Shown: positions 44,183 to 56,642, counted from the first letter of the stretch. The stretch: 64,000 nt of DNA from Stutzerimonas stutzeri (GCF_038561965.1 NZ_CP139348.1:868001-932000); one strand, 5' to 3'. Notes: generated from the letters alone by a model not told the origin. Translations and numbers: made by a program.

Positions 44183-45856
44183 TCAGGCCTGGGCTGATGT
44201 GACCATCTGCCTGGCATGGGCCAGTGATTGTTCGGTCAGGTCGACGCCGCCGAGCATTCGCGCGATCTCCTCGACTCGACCGGTCTGGTCCAGCTCGGCT
44301 ACTGCGGTGCGGGTTTCATCGGTGCCGCGGGCCTTGTGTACGAACAGGTGGTGATGCCCTTGGGCGGCAACTTGGGGTAAGTGGGTAACGGTCAGGACCT
44401 GCCCGCGCTCGCCGAGGCGGCGCAGCAGCTGCCCGACGACCTCCGCGGTGGGGCCGCCAATGCCAACGTCAACTTCGTCGAATACCAGTGTCGGTACGCG
44501 CGACGTCTGCGCAGTGATGACCTGAATCGCCAGGCTGATGCGTGATAGCTCACCACCCGATGCGACCTTGGCCAGCGGTCGCATTGGTTGGCCTGGATTG
44601 GCGCTGACGAGAAACTCTACCTGCTCCAGGCCGTATGGCATCAACTCGCCCTCGGCTGCAGGCTTGAATTGCACGCTGAACTTGCCGCCTGGCATGCCCA
44701 GGCGCTGGATCTCAACCTCTACTGCGCTCGCCAGTTGATCCGCTGCGGCCTGGCGTATGCGGCTGAGTTCGCCGGCTTTCTCTTCATAGTGCCGGGCGTA
44801 GGCCGCCAGCTCCTCGCCGAGACGCTCAACTGCTTCATCATCGGCGTTGAGTCCTTCGAGCTCTTCCAGCAGCCGCTGATGCAGGGTAGGCAATTCGCTG
44901 GGTTGGACGCGATGCTTGCGGGCCAGGGTGTAGATCGTGTCCAGGCGTTCTTCTAGCGTCTGCTGGCGCTCGGGATCGGCGTCGAAATGATCGACGAAGC
45001 GATTGAGTTCGCCGATGGCTTCTTCGACTTGGATCTGAGCGCTTGCCAGCAGATTGACCGCTTCGCTAAGGGCTTGGGGTTGCTCCTGGAAGGCGGTCAG
45101 GCGCTGCAGGCTGCTGGTCAGTGCGGACAGCACATTGCCGGCGTCGCTTTCGCTGCACAGCTCCATGACCTGGCGGCAAGCGCCAAGCAGCTGCTCGGCA
45201 TTGGCCAGGTTTTTGTGTTCGTGTTCCAGTTGTTCCAGTTCGTTCTCGCCCAGCGAGAGGCTTTCCAGCTCTTCCAGCTGGTAGCTGAGCAGCTGGTGAC
45301 GTGCGCGCTGTTCGTCGCCGCTATTGCTTAGGCGCTCCAGCGTCTGGCGCGTCTGCCGCCAGCGCTGCGCGGCCAGTTGCACCTGTCGCGCCAGTTCCTG
45401 GCTGCCACTGTACTCGTCGAGCAGGCGTCGATGAGTGTCGGTCTTCAATAAGGACTGATGCTCGTGCTGGCTGTGAATGTCGATCAACAACTCACCCAGT
45501 GCCTTGAGATCACCCTGGGGGCAGGGTGTGCCATTGATATACCCCCGTGAGCGCCCTTCGGCAGTGATCACACGACGCAGGATGCAGGGACCCTCGTTGT
45601 CCATGTCGCGCTCTGCGAGCCAGGCTCGCGCATCGGGAATGTCGTCCAGATCGAAGCTGGCGAGGATGTCGGCTTTATCGGCGCCAATGCGGACGACGCT
45701 GCTGTCGGTGCGGTCGCCCAAGGTCAGACCAAGGGCGTCCAGCATGATTGACTTGCCAGCGCCTGTTTCCCCGCTGATGACGCTCATGCCTCGTTTGAGT
45801 TCGAGGTCAAGGTGCTCGACGATGGCGTAGTTGTGTACCGACAGATGAACCAGCAT
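44183..45856 (-). CDS. recN: DNA repair protein RecN
   Basis: SMC-like ATPase of 557 residues for double-strand-break repair. The N-terminal half begins MLVHLSVHNYAIVEHLDLELKRGMSVISGETGAGKSIMLDAL with Walker A. Two long coiled-coil stretches (about 155-230 and 300-365) surround the middle. The C-terminal half has the signature VASGGELSRISLAIQVI and Walker B VPTLVFDEVDVGIGG. A LexA box sits 23 bases upstream of the ATG, so SOS induction is expected. Confidence 0.95.
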   Translation of the reverse strand: MLVHLSVHNYAIVEHLDLELKRGMSVISGETGAGKSIMLDALGLTLGDRTDSSVVRIGADKADILASFDLDDIPDARAWLAERDMDNEGPCILRRVITAEGRSRGYINGTPCPQGDLKALGELLIDIHSQHEHQSLLKTDTHRRLLDEYSGSQELARQVQLAAQRWRQTRQTLERLSNSGDEQRARHQLLSYQLEELESLSLGENELEQLEHEHKNLANAEQLLGACRQVMELCSESDAGNVLSALTSSLQRLTAFQEQPQALSEAVNLLASAQIQVEEAIGELNRFVDHFDADPERQQTLEERLDTIYTLARKHRVQPSELPTLHQRLLEELEGLNADDEAVERLGEELAAYARHYEEKAGELSRIRQAAADQLASAVEVEIQRLGMPGGKFSVQFKPAAEGELMPYGLEQVEFLVSANPGQPMRPLAKVASGGELSRISLAIQVITAQTSRVPTLVFDEVDVGIGGPTAEVVGQLLRRLGERGQVLTVTHLPQVAAQGHHHLFVHKARGTDETRTAVAELDQTGRVEEIARMLGGVDLTEQSLAHARQMVTSAQA

Positions 45857-45878
45857 GTGAGGCTCCCCAAGTTGCGTG

Positions 45879-45894
45879 CTGGGTATTTATACAG
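45879..45894 (-). promoter_or_regulatory. LexA (SOS) box of recN
   Basis: The minus strand reads CTGTATAAATACCCAG, fitting the CTG-N10-CAG LexA operator, just upstream of recN. Confidence 0.82.
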
Positions 45895-45990
45895 TGGTTT
45901 CTGTGGCGGCTACAAGCCTTGCCGGATGAGTGTGGGAAGGCATTTGATGCGACGGTTCGTCATTTCCTGCATCGCCTGCCGGCGATAGCC

Positions 45991-46018
45991 CTTGAAGCAG
46001 GTTTTGGCGCCCCCATAT
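45991..46018 (+). promoter_or_regulatory. Sigma-32 heat-shock promoter of grpE
   Basis: CTTGAA, 14 bases, CCCCATAT is a full match to the sigma-32 consensus. Its start point would be about 45 bases before the grpE ATG. Confidence 0.88.
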
Positions 46019-46070
46019 AGCCGCACAAGCGCGGGTTTGCTGCCCGCTGATCGTACATAGAGGAGGACCC

Positions 46071-46640
46071 ATGGCCGACGAGCAGAACCTGGATAACCAG
46101 AACCCGGAAACGCCTGAGCACTCGGAAGCGGATGTAGCCGAGGATCTGGCCGCCCGCGTGCAGTCGCTGGAAGAGCAACTGGCAGCCGCGCAGGATCAGT
46201 CCCTGCGCGTGGCAGCAGAGCTGCAGAACATCCGTCGGCGCGCCGAACAGGATGTGGAAAAGGCACACAAGTTTGCGCTGGAGAAGTTCGCCGGTGACCT
46301 GTTGGCGGTGGCCGATAGCCTGGAGCGCGGTCTTGAACTGTCCAGTCCGGATGACGAGGCCGTCAAGCCGATGCGCGAAGGCGTCGAGCTGACCCTCAAA
46401 CTGCTGCAGGACACCCTGGCGCGTCACCAGCTCGAGCAGCTCGACCCGCATGGCGAGCCGTTCAATGCCGAGCATCACCAGGCCATGGCCATGGAAGAAA
46501 GCACCCATGTCGAGCCTGGCAGCGTGCTTAAGGTGTTCCAGAAGGGCTACCTGCTCAACGGTCGACTACTGCGTCCGGCGATGGTCGTCGTCAGCAAGGC
46601 GCCCGCCGACGCGCCGCCTTCGATTGATGAGAAGGCTTGA
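46071..46640 (+). CDS. grpE: Nucleotide exchange factor GrpE
   Basis: DnaK co-chaperone of 189 residues. An acidic N terminus leads into the long paired helix (ARVQSLEEQLAAAQDQSLRVAAELQNIRRRAEQDVEKAHKFALEKFAGDLLAVADSLERGL) and the beta domain (HVEPGSVLKVFQKGYLLNGRLLRPAMVVVSK). It releases ADP from DnaK. It starts the grpE-dnaK-dnaJ cluster, with AGAGGAGGA before the ATG and a sigma-32 promoter upstream. A second heat-shock promoter overlaps its stop codon. Confidence 0.97.
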   Translation: MADEQNLDNQNPETPEHSEADVAEDLAARVQSLEEQLAAAQDQSLRVAAELQNIRRRAEQDVEKAHKFALEKFAGDLLAVADSLERGLELSSPDDEAVKPMREGVELTLKLLQDTLARHQLEQLDPHGEPFNAEHHQAMAMEESTHVEPGSVLKVFQKGYLLNGRLLRPAMVVVSKAPADAPPSIDEKA

Positions 46641-46663
46641 AATCCGGCTGCCGACCCCCATCT
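46636..46663 (+). promoter_or_regulatory. Second sigma-32 promoter, for dnaK
   Basis: CTTGAA, 14 bases, CCCCATCT overlaps the grpE stop codon and lies about 77 bases before dnaK. It is as close to consensus as the grpE promoter, with the same spacer. Confidence 0.82.
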
Positions 46664-46739
46664 GGTAGTCAAGCGTTTTTGTGTTACCCGCAGCCGGTAA
46701 GCAGGCGCGGACCAATCGAAATTTGGAGAGCGAATTAAA

Positions 46740-48653
46740 ATGGGCAAGATCATTGGTATCGACCTGGGAACCACCAACTCCTGCGTCTCGATCCTGGAAA
46801 ACGGTAAAGCCAAGGTTATTGAAAATGCCGAAGGCGGCCGTACTACACCGTCGATCATCGCGTATGCGAATGATGGCGAAATCCTGGTTGGCCAGTCGGC
46901 CAAGCGTCAGGCGGTGACCAACCCGCACAACACTCTGTATGCAGTGAAGCGACTGATCGGTCGTCGCTTCGATGAAGATGTCGTGCAGAAAGACATCCAG
47001 ATGGTCCCTTACAAGATCGTCAAGGCGGACAACAGCGACGCCTGGGTCGAGGTGAATGGCCAGAAAATGGCACCGCCGCAGATCTCTGCGGAAATCCTCA
47101 AGAAGATGAAGAAGACTGCCGAGGATTACCTCGGTGAGCCGGTGACCGAAGCGGTTATCACCGTGCCGGCCTATTTCAACGACAGCCAGCGTCAGGCCAC
47201 CAAAGATGCCGGCCGCATCGCTGGTCTTGACGTCAAACGAATCATCAACGAGCCGACCGCGGCTGCGTTGGCGTACGGCATGGACAAGGCCCGGGGCGAC
47301 CACACCGTCATCGTTTATGACTTGGGCGGCGGCACGTTCGACGTGTCGGTGATCGAGATCGCCGAAGTCGATGGCGAGCACCAGTTCGAAGTGTTGGCCA
47401 CCAACGGTGACACCTTCCTCGGTGGCGAGGATTTCGACATTCGCCTGATCGACTACCTCGTCGACGAGTTCAAGAAAGAAAGCGGCATGAACCTCAAGGG
47501 TGACCCGCTGGCGATGCAGCGTCTGAAGGAAGCTGCTGAAAAGGCCAAGATCGAGCTGTCTTCCAGCCAGCAAACTGACGTCAACCTGCCTTACATCACT
47601 GCCGATGCGACCGGTCCGAAGCACCTGAACGTGAAGATCTCCCGCGCCAAGCTGGAAGCGTTGGTCGAGGATCTGGTGCAGCGCACCATCGAGCCTTGCC
47701 GCATCGCGCTGAAGGATGCCGGGGTCGACGTTTCGAAGATCGACGACGTGATCCTGGTCGGCGGTCAGACCCGTATGCCGCTGGTTCAGCAGAAGGTCGC
47801 CGAGTTCTTCGGCAAGGAAGCGCGCAAGGACGTCAACCCGGACGAAGCCGTCGCAATGGGTGCTGCCATCCAGGGCGCGGTGCTGGCCGGTGACGTGAAG
47901 GACGTGCTGCTGCTCGACGTGTCGCCCCTGACCCTGGGTATCGAGACCCTGGGTGGCGTGATGACGCCGTTGATCGAGAAGAACACCACCATTCCGACCA
48001 AGAAGTCGCAGGTGTTCTCCACGGCCGACGACAACCAGAGCGCGGTGACCATTCACGTGCTGCAGGGTGAGCGCAAGCAGGCGACCGGCAACAAGTCGCT
48101 GGGCCGCTTCGACCTGGCCGAGATTCCGCCGGCACCGCGTGGTATGCCGCAGATCGAGGTCACCTTCGACATCGACGCCAACGGCATCCTGCATGTGTCC
48201 GCCAAGGACAAGGCGACTGGCAAGCAGCAATCCATCGTGATCAAGGCCAACTCCGGTCTGTCCGAGGAGGAAATCGAGCAGATGGTGCGCGACGCCGAAG
48301 CGAATGCCGAGGAAGACCGCAAGTTCGAAGAGCTGGCGACTGCGCGTAACCAGGGCGATCAGCTGGTGCATGCGACCCGCAAGATGCTCGTTGAGGCCGG
48401 CGACAAGGCCAGCGACGACGACAAGGCGGCAATCGAGAAAGCGCTTGGCGAGCTGGAAGTGGCCATCAAGGGCGACGACAAAGCCGAGATCGAAGCCAAG
48501 ATCGCTGCGGTTTCCCAAGCCTCCACACCTGTCGCGCAGAAGATGTACGCCGAGCAGCCTCAGGGTGGTGAAGGGCAATCGGCAGACGAGCAGACCCAGC
48601 CGGGCGACGACGTGGTCGACGCCGAGTTCGAAGAGGTCAAGGACAACAAGTAA
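46740..48653 (+). CDS. dnaK: Chaperone DnaK (Hsp70)
   Basis: Hsp70 chaperone of 637 residues. The ATPase domain starts MGKIIGIDLGTTNSCVSILE, with VITVPAYFNDSQRQATKDA, YDLGGGTFDVSVIEI and DDVILVGGQTRMP. After the linker DVLLLDVSPLTLGIE comes the substrate-binding domain (VFSTADDNQSAVTIHVLQGER) and helical lid, ending in the conserved EFEEVKDNK co-chaperone tail. It lies 99 bases after grpE with its own heat-shock promoter. The dnaK-dnaJ gap contains a GCCCGCCC/GGGCGGGC hairpin without T-run. Confidence 0.99.
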   Translation: MGKIIGIDLGTTNSCVSILENGKAKVIENAEGGRTTPSIIAYANDGEILVGQSAKRQAVTNPHNTLYAVKRLIGRRFDEDVVQKDIQMVPYKIVKADNSDAWVEVNGQKMAPPQISAEILKKMKKTAEDYLGEPVTEAVITVPAYFNDSQRQATKDAGRIAGLDVKRIINEPTAAALAYGMDKARGDHTVIVYDLGGGTFDVSVIEIAEVDGEHQFEVLATNGDTFLGGEDFDIRLIDYLVDEFKKESGMNLKGDPLAMQRLKEAAEKAKIELSSSQQTDVNLPYITADATGPKHLNVKISRAKLEALVEDLVQRTIEPCRIALKDAGVDVSKIDDVILVGGQTRMPLVQQKVAEFFGKEARKDVNPDEAVAMGAAIQGAVLAGDVKDVLLLDVSPLTLGIETLGGVMTPLIEKNTTIPTKKSQVFSTADDNQSAVTIHVLQGERKQATGNKSLGRFDLAEIPPAPRGMPQIEVTFDIDANGILHVSAKDKATGKQQSIVIKANSGLSEEEIEQMVRDAEANAEEDRKFEELATARNQGDQLVHATRKMLVEAGDKASDDDKAAIEKALGELEVAIKGDDKAEIEAKIAAVSQASTPVAQKMYAEQPQGGEGQSADEQTQPGDDVVDAEFEEVKDNK

Positions 48654-48775
48654 GCCCTGGCTTGCTTCCGTTCCAGCCCGCCCCGACATCGTTCGGGCGG
48701 GCCCGACCGCTGCGCGGGGGCTTGCTCCCGCGTCGGCGTGTCTGGAAGGCATGAAATTGAGGGTTCAGGATAGTT

Positions 48776-49906
48776 ATGGCCAAACGCGATTTTTATGAGG
48801 TGCTGGGCGTCGAGCGTGGCGTCAGCGAGGCGGAGCTGAAAAAAGCCTACCGGCGCCTTGCGATGAAGCATCACCCAGACCGTAATCCGGGAGACAAGGC
48901 TGCCGAGGAAGCCTTCAAGGAGGCCAACGAGGCCTATGAAGTGCTTTCCGATCCGAGCAAGCGAGCTGCCTACGATCAGTACGGTCACGCCGGTGTCGAT
49001 CCGCAGATGGGTGCTGGCGCAGCGGGTGCTGGTTATGGCGGCGCGAATTTCTCCGACATCTTCGGCGATGTGTTCAGCGATTTCTTCAGTGGCGGCCGCG
49101 GCGGCGGACGTGGCGGCGCGCAGCGTGGCAGTGATCTGCGCTACACGCTGGAGTTGGATCTCGAAGAGGCCGTGCGCGGTACCACGGTGACGATTCGCGT
49201 GCCGACGCTGGTCGAATGCAAGCCTTGTGATGGCTCCGGCGCGAAGAAGGGCACCAGCCCCGTGACCTGTACCACCTGTGGCGGTATCGGTCAGGTGCGC
49301 ATGCAGCAGGGCTTCTTCTCGGTGCAGCAGACCTGCCCACGCTGCCATGGCAGCGGCAAGATGATTTCCGATCCGTGCGGCAGCTGCCATGGGCAGGGGC
49401 GCGTTGAGGAGCAGAAAACACTATCGGTCAAGGTTCCGCCAGGCGTGGACACCGGCGATCGCATTCGTCTGTCCGGCGAAGGCGAGGCGGGTACTCAGGG
49501 TGGTCCGGCCGGCGACCTGTATGTCGTGGTCAATGTCCGCGAGCACGCGATCTTCCAGCGTGACGGCAAGCATCTGTATTGCGAAGTACCGATCAGCTTT
49601 GCCGATGCCGCATTGGGTGGCGAGTTGGAAGTGCCGACCCTGGATGGGCGCGTCAAGCTGAAGATTCCGGAAGGCACCCAGACCGGCAAGCAGTTCCGCT
49701 TGCGGGGCAAGGGCGTCGCGCCGGTGCGCGGTGGCGCGGCGGGTGATCTGCTGTGTCGGGTGGCGGTGGAAACGCCGGTCAACCTGAGCAAGCGTCAGCG
49801 CGAGATGCTTGAGGAGTTTCGTGGCACGTTGCAGGGCGACACGTCCCATTCGCCTAAGGCCAGTGGCTGGTTCGAGGGTGTGAAGCGCTTTTTCGGTGAT
49901 GTATGA
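48776..49906 (+). CDS. dnaJ: Chaperone DnaJ (Hsp40)
   Basis: Class A J-protein of 376 residues. The J domain has KRDFYEVLGVERGVSEAELKKAYRRLAMKHHPDRNPGD with the HPD triad. A Gly-rich segment follows, then four zinc-finger CxxCxGxG repeats (CKPCDGSG, CTTCGGIG, CPRCHGSG, CGSCHGQG) and the C-terminal substrate domains. It stimulates DnaK ATP hydrolysis and hands over clients. It follows dnaK by 122 bases. Confidence 0.98.
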   Translation: MAKRDFYEVLGVERGVSEAELKKAYRRLAMKHHPDRNPGDKAAEEAFKEANEAYEVLSDPSKRAAYDQYGHAGVDPQMGAGAAGAGYGGANFSDIFGDVFSDFFSGGRGGGRGGAQRGSDLRYTLELDLEEAVRGTTVTIRVPTLVECKPCDGSGAKKGTSPVTCTTCGGIGQVRMQQGFFSVQQTCPRCHGSGKMISDPCGSCHGQGRVEEQKTLSVKVPPGVDTGDRIRLSGEGEAGTQGGPAGDLYVVVNVREHAIFQRDGKHLYCEVPISFADAALGGELEVPTLDGRVKLKIPEGTQTGKQFRLRGKGVAPVRGGAAGDLLCRVAVETPVNLSKRQREMLEEFRGTLQGDTSHSPKASGWFEGVKRFFGDV

Positions 49907-49984
49907 CACAGGGCTGCGGGTGGTGGGCGACAGGCTTCGTGCTTGCGTCTGCCGCCCGGAGGCCTGCAGCCTGGAGCTGATTTG

Positions 49985-50791
49985 ATGCGACGTATTGCAG
50001 TGACCGGCGCCGCCGGGCGTATGGGCAAGACCTTGATCGAGGCGGTGCAGCAGACCAGCGGTGCCGCCGGCCTTACGGCCGCCATCGATCGTCCGGACAG
50101 CACCTTGGTGGGTGCCGATGCTGGCGAGCTGGCTGCGATTGGCCGTCTAGGTGTGCCGCTGACCGGAGAGCTCGCCAGAGCAGTCGACGAGTTCGACGTG
50201 CTGATCGATTTTACTCATCCGTCGGTAACGCTGAAGAACCTTGAGGTATGTCGCCGTGCCGGCAAGGCCATGGTGATCGGTACTACCGGCTTCTCCCCGG
50301 AAGAGAAGGAGCGCCTCGCGGCGGCGGCCAAGGACATCCCGATCGTCTTCGCGGCCAACTTCAGTGTTGGCGTCAATCTCTGCCTCAAGCTGCTGGACAC
50401 GGCAGCCCGGGTGCTGGGCGACGAGGTTGATATTGAGATCATCGAGGCGCATCACCGGCACAAGGTGGATGCACCTTCAGGTACCGCACTGCGCATGGGC
50501 GAGGTGGTGGCCGAGGCGCTGGGGCGTGATCTGCAAAAGGTCGCGGTGTACGGGCGCGAAGGGCAGACCGGGGCGCGGCAGCGCGACACGATCGGTTTCG
50601 CTACTGTGCGAGCCGGCGATGTGGTCGGTGATCACACCGTGCTGTTTGCAGCTGACGGCGAGCGCGTCGAAATCACCCATAAGGCCTCCAGTCGTATGAC
50701 CTTCGCCAAGGGTGCGGTGCGTGCTGCGCTCTGGTTGGACGAGAAGCCGGCCGGCCTTTATGACATGCAGGATGTGCTTGGTCTGAAATGA
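49985..50791 (+). CDS. dapB: 4-hydroxy-tetrahydrodipicolinate reductase DapB
   Basis: NAD(P)H-dependent enzyme of lysine and diaminopimelate synthesis, 268 residues. The nucleotide-binding start is RRIAVTGAAGRMGKTLIEA. The active site is EIIEAHHRHKVDAPSGTALRMGE, with GREGQTGARQRDTIGFATVRAGDVVGDHTV. The ATG at 49985 follows GGAG and begins at the fold. The neighbourhood dnaJ-dapB-carA-carB is the standard Pseudomonas order. Confidence 0.97.
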   Translation: MRRIAVTGAAGRMGKTLIEAVQQTSGAAGLTAAIDRPDSTLVGADAGELAAIGRLGVPLTGELARAVDEFDVLIDFTHPSVTLKNLEVCRRAGKAMVIGTTGFSPEEKERLAAAAKDIPIVFAANFSVGVNLCLKLLDTAARVLGDEVDIEIIEAHHRHKVDAPSGTALRMGEVVAEALGRDLQKVAVYGREGQTGARQRDTIGFATVRAGDVVGDHTVLFAADGERVEITHKASSRMTFAKGAVRAALWLDEKPAGLYDMQDVLGLK

Positions 50792-50916
50792 GTTTTTGCG
50801 CCGCTCGGCAACGCCGTGCTCGTTCCGGGTGCGCTTGTCGGGCATTTTGGCTGGACCCTAAACAGGGTTTTCTGTAAGCTACTCGCTTTAGTGTGTCCAC
50901 TAAAAGTTGCGCAGAA

Positions 50917-51015
50917 ATGAATCAAACAAAAAGCGGGATGACCTTCACACGTCATCCCGCTTTTTTACAATCTGCGTCTGCTCCAGCCTTGATCTACGGG
51001 AGGTCTCTTGACTAA
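50917..51015 (+). CDS. Possible leader ORF overlapping the carA start
   Basis: A 32-codon frame from ATG, with no clear Shine-Dalgarno, runs through the terminator hairpin and stops 5 bases inside carA (TTGACTAA). If translated, ribosomes in it would break the hairpin. The peptide has no recognisable motif, so this is a candidate only. Confidence 0.3.
   Translation: MNQTKSGMTFTRHPAFLQSASAPALIYGRSLD
50932..50966 (+). terminator. Strong intrinsic terminator before carA (possible attenuator)
   Basis: AGCGGGATGAC-CTTCACAC-GTCATCCCGCT is a perfect 11-pair stem followed by TTTTT, 42 bases before the carA start. It either ends the dapB transcript or attenuates carAB if the promoter is upstream of it. 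Confidence 0.88.
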
Positions 51016-52156
51016 GCCAGCCCTTACGCCAGCCATTCTGGCTCTTGCCGATGGCAGCATCTTTCGCGGCGAATCCATCGGCGCCGATGGGCAAACCATT
51101 GGTGAGGTGGTGTTCAATACCGCCATGACCGGCTATCAGGAAATCCTCACCGATCCTTCCTACGCCAAGCAGATCGTAACCCTCACCTATCCTCACGTCG
51201 GCAACACCGGTACCACGCCGGAAGATGCCGAGTCCTGGAAAGTCTGGGCCGCCGGCCTGGTGATTCGTGACCTGCCGCTGATATCCAGCAACTGGCGCGA
51301 CAAGCAATCGCTGCCTGACTATCTCAAGGCCAACGGCACCGTTGCCATCGCTGGCATCGACACCCGTCGTTTGACCCGCATTCTTCGAGAGAAGGGTGCG
51401 CAAGATGGCTGCATCCTTGCCGGAAGCGACGCGACTGAAGAAAAAGCGCTGGAGCTGGCGCGCAGTTTCCCTGGCCTCAAGGGCATGGATCTGGCTAAGG
51501 AAGTCAGCGTCAAGGAGCGCTACGAGTGGCGTTCCAGCGTCTGGTGTTTGAAGGATGACGGCCATGCCGAAATCCCGGCCAGCGAACTGCCTTATCACGT
51601 CGTCGCCTTCGACTACGGCGTGAAATACAACATCCTGCGCATGCTGGTTGCGCGTGGTTGCCGCGTCACCGTGCTGCCGGCGCAGACGCCTGCCAGCGAA
51701 GCCTTGGCGCTGAATCCGGACGGTATCTTCCTGGCCAACGGCCCAGGCGATCCCGAGCCGTGCGACTACGCGATCAAGGCGATTCAGGAAGTGCTTGAAA
51801 CCGACATTCCTGTATTCGGCATCTGCCTGGGCCATCAGCTGCTGGCGCTGGCTTCCGGTGCCAAGACCGTGAAGATGCCCAACGGCCACCATGGTGCGAA
51901 CCATCCGGTTCAGGACCTGAAGACCGGCGTGGTGATGATCACCAGTCAGAACCATGGCTTTGCCGTGGATGAGGCGAGCCTACCGGCCAATGTGCGCGCG
52001 ACGCACAAGTCGCTGTTCGACGGCACCCTGCAGGGTATCGAGCGCACCGACAAGGTTGCCTTCAGCTTCCAGGGTCACCCCGAAGCGAGCCCGGGCCCGC
52101 ACGACGTCGCGCCGCTGTTCGACCGTTTCATCGAAGCCATGGCCAAGCGCCGCTAA
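51008..52156 (+). CDS. carA: Carbamoyl-phosphate synthase small subunit CarA
   Basis: Glutamine amidotransferase subunit of 382 residues that supplies ammonia to CarB for pyrimidine and arginine synthesis. The N-terminal domain begins ALTPAILALADGSIFRGESIGADG. The class-I amidotransferase domain has the nucleophile Cys in FGICLGHQLLALA and the His/Glu pair in FQGHPEASPGPHD. The start is a TTG with GGGAGG six bases upstream, which would lower expression. No ATG gives a complete N terminus. CarB follows 36 bases later. Confidence 0.96.
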   Translation: MTKPALTPAILALADGSIFRGESIGADGQTIGEVVFNTAMTGYQEILTDPSYAKQIVTLTYPHVGNTGTTPEDAESWKVWAAGLVIRDLPLISSNWRDKQSLPDYLKANGTVAIAGIDTRRLTRILREKGAQDGCILAGSDATEEKALELARSFPGLKGMDLAKEVSVKERYEWRSSVWCLKDDGHAEIPASELPYHVVAFDYGVKYNILRMLVARGCRVTVLPAQTPASEALALNPDGIFLANGPGDPEPCDYAIKAIQEVLETDIPVFGICLGHQLLALASGAKTVKMPNGHHGANHPVQDLKTGVVMITSQNHGFAVDEASLPANVRATHKSLFDGTLQGIERTDKVAFSFQGHPEASPGPHDVAPLFDRFIEAMAKRR

Positions 52157-52192
52157 GCCTGTCGACTGACCAAAGGATTCGAGAGTAAGAAA

Positions 52193-55410
<3,218 letters not shown>

Positions 55411-55414
<4 letters not shown>

Positions 55415-55887
55415 CTAAATACCCGATGACCGTCCAGGGCGCGCGCGCCCTGGAAGAAGAGCATGCGCACCTCACCAAGGTGGTGCGTCCTAAGCTCAGC
55501 CAGGATATTGGCACCGCGCGCGAGCTCGGTGACCTCAAGGAGAACGCCGAGTACCACGCTGCGCGCGAGCAGCAGGGCATGGTCGAGGCGCGTATCCGCG
55601 ATATCGAAGGGCGTCTGCAGAATGCGGTGATCATCGACGTCACCACCATTGCCCATACTGGCAAGGTGATTTTCGGCACCACCGTGGAAATCGCCAATGT
55701 CGAGACAGATGAGCGAGTGACCTACCAGATCGTCGGTGACGATGAGGCGAATATCAAGCAGGGCAAGCTGTCGGTGAGTTCGCCGATTGCGCGCGCACTG
55801 ATTGGCAAGGAAGAAGGCGACGTTGTGGCCGTCAAGACGCCCAGCGGCGTGATTGAGTACGAGATTGTCGAAGTCCGCCATCTCTGA
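55411..55887 (+). CDS. greA: Transcript cleavage factor GreA
   Basis: RNA polymerase secondary-channel factor of 158 residues. The N-terminal coiled coil is YPMTVQGARALEEEHAHLTKVVRPKLSQDIGTARELGDLKENAEYHAAREQQGMVEARIRDIEGRL, with the catalytic acidic tip GDLKENAEY. The C-terminal FKBP-like domain has VTYQIVGDDEANIKQGKLSVSSPIARALIGKEEGD. It overlaps carB by four bases. Confidence 0.97.
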
Positions 55888-56296
55888 CCGGCAGCCCGCG
55901 CGGGCTGGCATCATCACCTGGCAACTGGCCCAGACGTTCTGGGTTGGTGGCTTGTGGTTGCTGCAGTTCATGGTGCTGCCCGCGCTTGGGCGCATCGGGC
56001 TGGCGCCGTTGCTGGTCGAGGAGATTGCCGGCAATCTGAGGCCATTGCTTGTCGGCTTTGCCGCGATCTGTGGTGCGCTGCAGGTGCTTGTATTGATTCA
56101 AGTGACGGGTTTGCACGGCTTGTGGCGCGACGTGCGTGGCCAGCTTTTGCTGGCAGTGATGCTGCTCGCGGGCAGTCAGTTGCTGATGCGAGCTGGCTGG
56201 TTCGAATCGCTCTACTGGGCCAGTTTCAGCTTTCTGGCCATGGCGCTTTGCGGACTGATGCTGGTACTGCAGCCGCCGCCCGGTCGCGAGCATTGA
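55853..56296 (+). CDS. Small integral membrane protein, DUF4149-like
   Basis: Up to 147 residues with four predicted transmembrane segments: TWQLAQTFWVGGLWLLQFMVLPALG, LRPLLVGFAAICGALQVLVLIQV, QLLLAVMLLAGSQLLM and WASFSFLAMALCGLMLVL. The short loops and Trp/Gly-rich first helix fit the DUF4149 family, of unknown function. No ATG exists near the beginning. TTG at 55853 or 55865 would overlap the end of greA by about 25-35 bases, so the start is uncertain. It is transcribed behind greA and is convergent with yhbY. Confidence 0.65.
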   Translation: MSTRLSKSAISDRQPARAGIITWQLAQTFWVGGLWLLQFMVLPALGRIGLAPLLVEEIAGNLRPLLVGFAAICGALQVLVLIQVTGLHGLWRDVRGQLLLAVMLLAGSQLLMRAGWFESLYWASFSFLAMALCGLMLVLQPPPGREH

Positions 56297-56330
56297 GAGG
56301 CGGCAGACTTGCGTCTGCCGCAAAACGATC

Positions 56331-56642
56331 TCAAGCCTGGAAGCGGTGAATGTTTGAAAGCTGTTTGTTCGGCTTCGGATTCTTGCGATACACCAATGCC
56401 ATCTTGCCGATGGCTTGTACCAGCTCGCACTTGCCGTTCTTGCACAGCACTTCCATCAGAGCGCGACGATCTTCGCGCTCTGCGAGGCGGAACTGGATCT
56501 TGATCAGTTCGTGATCATTCAGGGCTCGCTCGAGTTCGGCTTGAACGCCTTCGGTCAGTCCGTTCTCGGCCACGATGAGAACCGGCTTCAGGTGGTGGCC
56601 GATGGATTTGTACTGTTTCTTTTGCTCGTTGGTGAGCGGCAT
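56331..56642 (-). CDS. yhbY: Ribosome-assembly RNA-binding protein YhbY
   Basis: RNA-binding protein of 103 residues with the CRM domain: LTNEQKKQYKSIGHHLKPVLIVAENGLTEGVQAELERALNDHELIKIQFRLAEREDRRALMEVLC and the GKMALVYRKN strand. It binds pre-50S particles in E. coli. It is divergent from ftsH across an unusually long gap where rlmE normally lies. Confidence 0.94.
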   Translation of the reverse strand: MPLTNEQKKQYKSIGHHLKPVLIVAENGLTEGVQAELERALNDHELIKIQFRLAEREDRRALMEVLCKNGKCELVQAIGKMALVYRKNPKPNKQLSNIHRFQA

